Below, piece by piece: positions 58,956 to 64,000 of a stretch of DNA of 64,000 bases. Every line of letters begins with the position of its first letter. The stretch's first letter is position 1. The stretch is from Neoscytalidium dimidiatum. Its lineage: Eukaryota > Ascomycota > Dothideomycetes > Botryosphaeriales > Botryosphaeriaceae. The position numbers and the translations under genes are program-made. The notes beneath the pieces were generated by a model, which searched no databases, was not told the origin of the DNA, and worked only from the letters and a program-made list of their open reading frames with translations. The stretch is from assembly GCA_037367355.1 (NCBI GenBank), contig CM074706.1, positions 1,550,001 to 1,614,000 of the forward strand, given 5' to 3'.

Positions 58956-59589
58956 ATTTTCGTAATGCTCAGCGAAGATTACCTTTGTATTTGTGCATGT
59001 CAGCGGAAACCCTGGCTTCGAGGGCATTGGGTCGGTCTCACAGGGAACATCGACTAGTTGCACTCTTTTGACGCCACTCTGTACACCAAGAAGTTGGTGG
59101 AATGCTATCAAGATCCAGTAAGCTTTAAAATGGGTCGAATTATGTGCTCTCCTTGTAAGCTAGCATGATTCCGTACCGGAATCGAGAAAGTGTAGAAGTA
59201 TCAGCACTTGAAACGCATACGGTGCTCCCTAGCTCCAAAGTCTAGAACGTAGAGAGTATTTAAAGTTCACTTTTTCCTTGCGCTACCGGCCTCGGCAAAT
59301 AGAGCGGTAAACTTGAGCAGCAAACTGATTGGTTATTTTGTTTTCGGGCTTGCGTGCAAGCGTCTTCGACTTCGGCCGAGAAAATTGTGAAAGATGCTAT
59401 GGGCGCGTCGGAATTATCGGAATGCAAGAAGGTTTGCTACGTAGGCTAGGCTAAATTGAGTTTTGTGAGGGGAAAGCTTAACTGCGGGGGAGATCTCCTC
59501 AACATGAACTTCGAACATTGAAATACAGAAATTCTCCCCAGACTCTCAGGCCTCACGAGGACCATATTCAACTGGAAAAGGCTACAAAA
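58956..59589. other. Intergenic between dioxygenase-like and O-methyltransferase genes
   Basis: About 630 bp, AT-rich, with no credible frame. It probably holds the promoter of the O-methyltransferase gene. Confidence 0.5.
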
Positions 59590-60929
59590 ATGTCGTTCAC
59601 AGCGCTAGCAGAGACGATTCTCGCCAATGCGAAAGAACTGGACAAACGAGGAGTTGTTGACCTAGATTCCATCACTGGATTCCGCAGTCTGGCGCCAGAG
59701 GACCACAACAATCGCGCTGCTCTTATACAAGCAATCCAAGAGATTGAGAGAATGGCCCTAGGTCCTTTGGAGTATCTATACCACCTTGATTACAGCGTGA
59801 GTCCTCGAATGAATTGCTGTAAGCCTGACTAAAACATTGATTTTTAGTCAGTCGACCTCATACCTTTGCACGCGATTGTTCGATACAAGATACCGCTGCA
59901 AGTCCCAGATGGAGGAATCTCGATTCAAGAACTCGCCAAGAGAATCAAGTTTGACGAGGAGAATCTAACCAGGGTGATCCGGCACGCCATTACCATGGGA
60001 ATCTTTCAAGAGCCAAAGCCTGGTGTTGTCTCTCACACAATCCTCTCGCGGTCACTTCGAGATAACGAGGACTTCATGGATCACGCCACATATGCTACCG
60101 AACAACTTTGGCCGACCACAATACGAGCATTGGACGCGCTTGAACAATGGCCCGGCTCCCGTGAGCCAACTCATACGGCCTGGAACTTGACCAACCAGTC
60201 CACGGAACCTTTGTTTGACTATCTAGCGAGACATCCGGATAAGCTAAAGCCCTTAGCTGGTATGTTCCGTCTGGGCCGGCAAATGCTGCATCAAGGACCG
60301 GACGGCCTGACCCAGAGTCCGTTGTGGAAGGACATTGACAAGCCAGATGTGACGGTAGTCGACGTTGGAGGGAATCGTGGTTATGTAAGTATGCAACTGG
60401 CTGAGGTCACGCAACACGTTCGCTTTATTGTGGAGGACCGGCCAGAAACGGTCAAGATGGGAGAGGATTATCTACCATCCGAGTACAGGAGCCGCATCTC
60501 TTTCAAAGTGCACGACTTTTTCACCGAACAACCGGTCAAACATGCAGATGTCTATTTCTTCCGCAAAATCTTGCATGACTGGCCAGACTACCTATGCGTC
60601 AAGATTCTGCAGAGTATCACTCCTGCTTTGAAGGATGGGGCGATGGTTGTGGTGTGTGACAGAATTTTGCCTGAGATGGCGTTGGCGGATTATCGCCAAC
60701 GGGAGGCCAGGTAGGACTTGCAAATACCCTTCATGCACGCATGATGCTAACAGCTATTTTTTTTTTAAGGAGATCTGACCTAAATATGCTAATTTCTCTG
60801 AACGGCAAGGAGCGTACCAAGCGCGAATGGGAGCAATTGTTTGCAGAGGCCGACTCCAGATTCACTTTGGAATTTGAACCATGGCAACACACCTTTCACG
60901 GGCTAATCAAGGCTATTTGGAAGCCTTAG
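59590..60929 (+). CDS. SAM-dependent O-methyltransferase (family 2 type), 409 aa
   Basis: Methylates hydroxyl groups of small molecules, usually polyketide or aromatic products in fungi. The model is join(59590..59796,59848..60710,60770..60929), with introns of 51 and 59 bp; the second ends in a long T tract before AAG. Residues 1-130 form the dimerisation/winged-helix part (PLHAIVRYKIPLQVP, IKFDEENLTRVIRHA). The SAM loop is VDVGGNRGY at 240-248. The catalytic-His motif FRKILHDWPD is present, with His312 the expected general base. The C-terminus ends in the usual short hydrophobic strand (TFHGLIKAIWKP). An upstream in-frame Met exists outside this start, but 59590 gives the family-like N-terminus. 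Its same-strand neighbour is the PhyH-like gene, so the two may act on one product. Confidence 0.9.
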
Positions 60930-63498
60930 GGGGGAATAGAGAGGCTCCAAGTACAATCAGATTGCATAAGTTGCAGTATCAAGTGGCGTCACTACTTTCC
61001 AGACTACTAGTCTCTGGGTCATCCGGGTGCATCAAAACTTTACACTTTGGATAAATAGCCCCTCCTTCTAATTTAAATTTGATTTAACAGCTCCTGTTTC
61101 ATATTGTCCTATCTTTCAGATGCTCAAACCTTCAAACTTATTTCTGAATAGCCACAACCTCTGAAAAATAAACCGTACATGGCGCATCAATTACGCCCCG
61201 CCGCTAAAAAACATGCATTGCCGGCCTTCCCTCCTCGCCCAACATCAACACCTTCCCCTTCCTTCCTCCCACTATTCCACTATCTCCAGCTCTCCGACAT
61301 TCTTCGCAACCCCCAACCAATTGTGCGACTTTGTCACCTTCTCGTATGCACTCTTTCCTGCCCTCCTGAACATGCTCCACATCCTACTGACGGACTGAAA
61401 AAGTACGACGCCGCACTGTTTTGCAGTGCTGGCTAGTGGCCTTATATAGTCCTACACCTACACACGTATGGCAGCGCCGCAGCGTGACGTCCGCGCTTCC
61501 AAACAGTCAAGTGGCGTCGCTAGAAATCCCGGCATACAGTTACCCACCGCTTTCCGCTTGGGAAGAGTATAGTTCCCAACCGAAAGCGCTGCGGGGTAAT
61601 AGAGACCGATGAGGCTAGCGGCACGTACGGTTGTTTGGTTGGCATTGTTGCGAGAACGGTTGCACGAGAGGTGCGCCACGACGTTGTCTTCCTCGAAGAT
61701 GCCGTTGAATTTCACAAGCGGGTGAGCGTTAATGTTAATGTAGTTGAATATTGAAAGCGAGGATGTCGGATGCCCACGGAGTGTGCATGCAGGAGAGCTG
61801 CGCGGAGGAGGTTAGAGAAAGATTCACGAAATACCAAATTCAGGCCGGATAAGGTCGATATTAAGTGCTATGCACGATGCAAGCTTCTCTTGGTCTCGAC
61901 GAGCTGGACTATAGCGTTTGACATGCTGTGTGGGGCTTAATTCCGAATTCTCGTTTTCTCATGGTAATGATTTCCCTATTCTACAAACGTATGAGTTGTG
62001 CATAAAACTGTACATTTTCTTGGCAGGATATCGCTTTTCGAAGGGGGCGCCGGGGAAAAAAAAGGTCTTCTTGGTCGATGAAGGAAATCAGAGGAAAGTG
62101 GAGTGATTTACTGTATGGAACTGCAAATCTCTTCGTCGTGCGTAAAAGCGTGAGGAATGAGTCCTTGGGCTTCAAAATTCGGCCGTTCCTTTGTATCGGG
62201 TGGAACGCGCCCGGCCTTTAACTTCCAACGGCTATCCATCACGCAAACAAGTATGTACTATTTCCCACACTCTCTATGATCACCGGCTTCCAAAGAGGCT
62301 GTAAGCGAATCTACGTCACAAATAACGCCTGGCTTGAGGCAGGGTCCAAGACCTCCGCGTTCACGTCAGCGGTAGAATGTATCGGCGATATCGCGACTTT
62401 CCAGCCTATCTTCTCCAAGATTTGCTGAACAACAGGCTAGATACCTAGTTCCTCTAATTTCTGGATTTGCCATCTATATTCGTCTTTATGTACATATTGG
62501 GGTTTACTCGCAGGCTTTGCAAAATAGTCCAGCCTTAACTGAAGCACAGAAAACGCAGTAATGATACAAGCGCTCTTATGCGAACCTTGCAGGCCTATAC
62601 TTGTTACGGTAGCCTCCTGCTCGAATACCCCTCGATCTCTTTTATTAGTCCTATTTCAAATACTTAGTATTGTTATCTAGGATTGCGTTGCATATGTTGT
62701 GAATTCAGCCCCCACGGTTTAGTTGGTATCTCATGGCTACTGGCTTTCGATGGAAGCGCCACCATTTCTCAGCCTTGCGTACAATGACGATTCACAGACT
62801 ACAATACGAAGGAGGACATTAGCGCTTGACCAATAATCCGTGGCCCGGCCGCTTTACTCATCCTCCACTTCACTGCTGCCTGAGACTGCTTATCATTTGC
62901 CTGCTGAGTAGCTGTATGCCGTGTTGCAAGGCTGATCTCAGGGTAGAGCACTGCATCGCAACCCTCGGCGCCTAGATTTTTTTTTTTGTGGAGCGGGTTA
63001 TCGAATAAAAATATTGGTAGGTAGCGGAGACCAGCTTGAGCAAAATTGTTCCTTCGAATGGTTACCTCTAATTTGTTTTCGCCCGCGCGGTTGGCGAAAC
63101 GGTTCGCGCAGCAATTTTGCATTTTTCGGTTACCAGCGCTGCTGGCTGTGGTTGTAGCACATTTTTCTGACCAGCGTTGCATTGAGAACTCTGGAATACC
63201 ACCAATTGCGAAGCTTGTCTGCTCTGACATGCATGGACGCCAGGATCTTGTCAGCTGGGGGCCGGTGGCTTGCATTTGGCGGCTGTGCAGACTTAGAAGA
63301 AAAGCGCTGGGCACCCCCTCACTCAGTACCACCTACCATAGCTCCGCAGCATCATTTCCATCAGCAAGCCAGAACTACAGCCAAGTATATCTGGAACACT
63401 TTGAGTTTTTAAGGTCCCTTTCTTTGCCCGCGCGCACTGGATCCCACCATCACAGAAGTCGAGTAGATCGTCGGGCTGAGACGGCGACTGCGGTCGCT
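60930..63498. other. Gene-poor AT-rich region before the right-edge STAND gene
   Basis: About 2.6 kb. A minus-strand frame at 61458-61715 has some protein character (KFNGIFEEDNVVAHLSC) but no start, partner exons or family I recognise. Other frames look random. No tRNA or mobile-element ends were seen. Confidence 0.45.
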
Positions 63499-64000
63499 AT
63501 GACAGACCCACTCTCCATCACAGCAAGCGTTGGAGGCCTGACACTACTTGCACGAGATATTGCAAAGGGTATAAATGAAATCAAACATACCCTGAAAGCT
63601 GCTGAAGGCGAGCTGCATGGTCTCTACAAGAGCGTGATATCATTGTATTCGGTCTTGGAGGGCGTCAAACTCGTGTTGGAACAGATGGACGAACTTTCTT
63701 TCGCCGATACATCACCTGGAGACATAGTATTTGCCTGCAACGACACTTTCGAAGCTATTCGGGAATTACTCAGCAAGTACAAGCTGGATCTTCAAGATGG
63801 AATAGCTCGAGCAAGCAGCAAAGAGAAATACTATCCGCCTGAGAAAGTTGGCGGACGATGGGATAAGCTCAAACAAGCAACTCGCTGGTATTTCGACAAA
63901 GAAGAAGTCGCAAAGCTCTGTGCCGACCTCGAACAGCACAAATCGACGCTCTCCATTGCCATGTCAAAAGACTCCATGTCGGCACTCGCTCAAGTGCTGA
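63499..64000 (+). CDS. N-terminal part of a fungal STAND/NACHT-type protein, runs off the edge
   Basis: The frame opens at ATG 63499-63501 and has no stop to the end of the window (167 codons). It begins TDPLSITASVGGLTLLARDI, which matches the conserved N-terminal helical domain of many fungal STAND proteins (the form PLSxxASVAGLxxLA...). Then come amphipathic helices (HTLKAAEGELHGLYKSV, DTFEAIRELLSKYKLDL) and a GGRWDKLKQATRWYFDKEEV segment typical of the same domain. No NTPase motif is reached inside the window. The downstream effector or repeat type cannot be judged from here. Confidence 0.8.
   Translation, partial: MTDPLSITASVGGLTLLARDIAKGINEIKHTLKAAEGELHGLYKSVISLYSVLEGVKLVLEQMDELSFADTSPGDIVFACNDTFEAIRELLSKYKLDLQDGIARASSKEKYYPPEKVGGRWDKLKQATRWYFDKEEVAKLCADLEQHKSTLSIAMSKDSMSALAQVL

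Noticed and set aside
61458..61715. Minus-strand frame with some protein-like character
   Set aside because: No ATG start, no partner exons and no recognisable family.
1..64000. CRISPR arrays, bacterial operons or insertion sequences
   Set aside because: No regularly spaced repeats or transposase frames were seen, and the DNA is clearly from a fungal nucleus.

Overview
The window is nuclear DNA of a filamentous ascomycete (Pezizomycotina-type). The reasons are the short introns of about 47-75 bp with GTAAGT-like donors and CTAAC/CTGAC-like branch sites, fungus-specific gene families (HET domain, NACHT/STAND, siderophore MFS, CHO2, 7TM receptor-like, DUR1,2/DUR3), and GC-rich genes separated by AT-richer gene-poor stretches. 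I cannot name the genus.

Layout. 0.5-1.7 kb holds a two-exon orphan gene. 2.7-11.3 kb is a divergent urea-utilisation pair: a DUR3-type urea transporter and a full-length DUR1,2 urea amidolyase, sharing a 0.64-kb promoter with four phased GATAAG sites. 12.3-19.0 kb is a very large NACHT-TPR STAND protein. 21.4-23.9 kb encodes an 839-residue orphan. Near 24.9 kb lies an initiator-tRNA-Met-like locus interrupted by about 56 bp. 25.6-27.9 kb is a low-complexity orphan and 28.2-28.9 kb a single-pass Ser/Thr-rich membrane protein. 30.8-32.5 kb is a five-segment (four-exon) 7TM receptor-like gene, and 34.3-37.4 kb is CHO2 (phosphatidylethanolamine N-methyltransferase).

37.4-42.8 kb is gene-poor and carries two decayed relatives of the single-pass membrane protein. 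42.8-43.9 kb encodes a GT8-like glycosyltransferase and 44.6-46.6 kb a siderophore-type MFS transporter. 48.3-52.6 kb is a tail-to-tail pair of a HET-domain gene and a NACHT-zinc-finger gene with only 44 bp between stop codons. 53.3-56.0 kb encodes a secreted S41-family peptidase. 56.6-57.2 kb is a HET-gene relic. 57.8-60.9 kb is a two-gene metabolic group (phytanoyl-CoA-dioxygenase-like oxygenase and O-methyltransferase). A further STAND gene starts at 63.5 kb and runs off the edge.

The left half is mostly metabolic or housekeeping in character (urea nitrogen, phosphatidylcholine synthesis). The right third looks accessory: NLR/HET allorecognition-type genes, relics and a possible secondary-metabolite fragment. 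Gene models were made by hand from reading frames, splice sites and family knowledge; no searches or transcript data were available.
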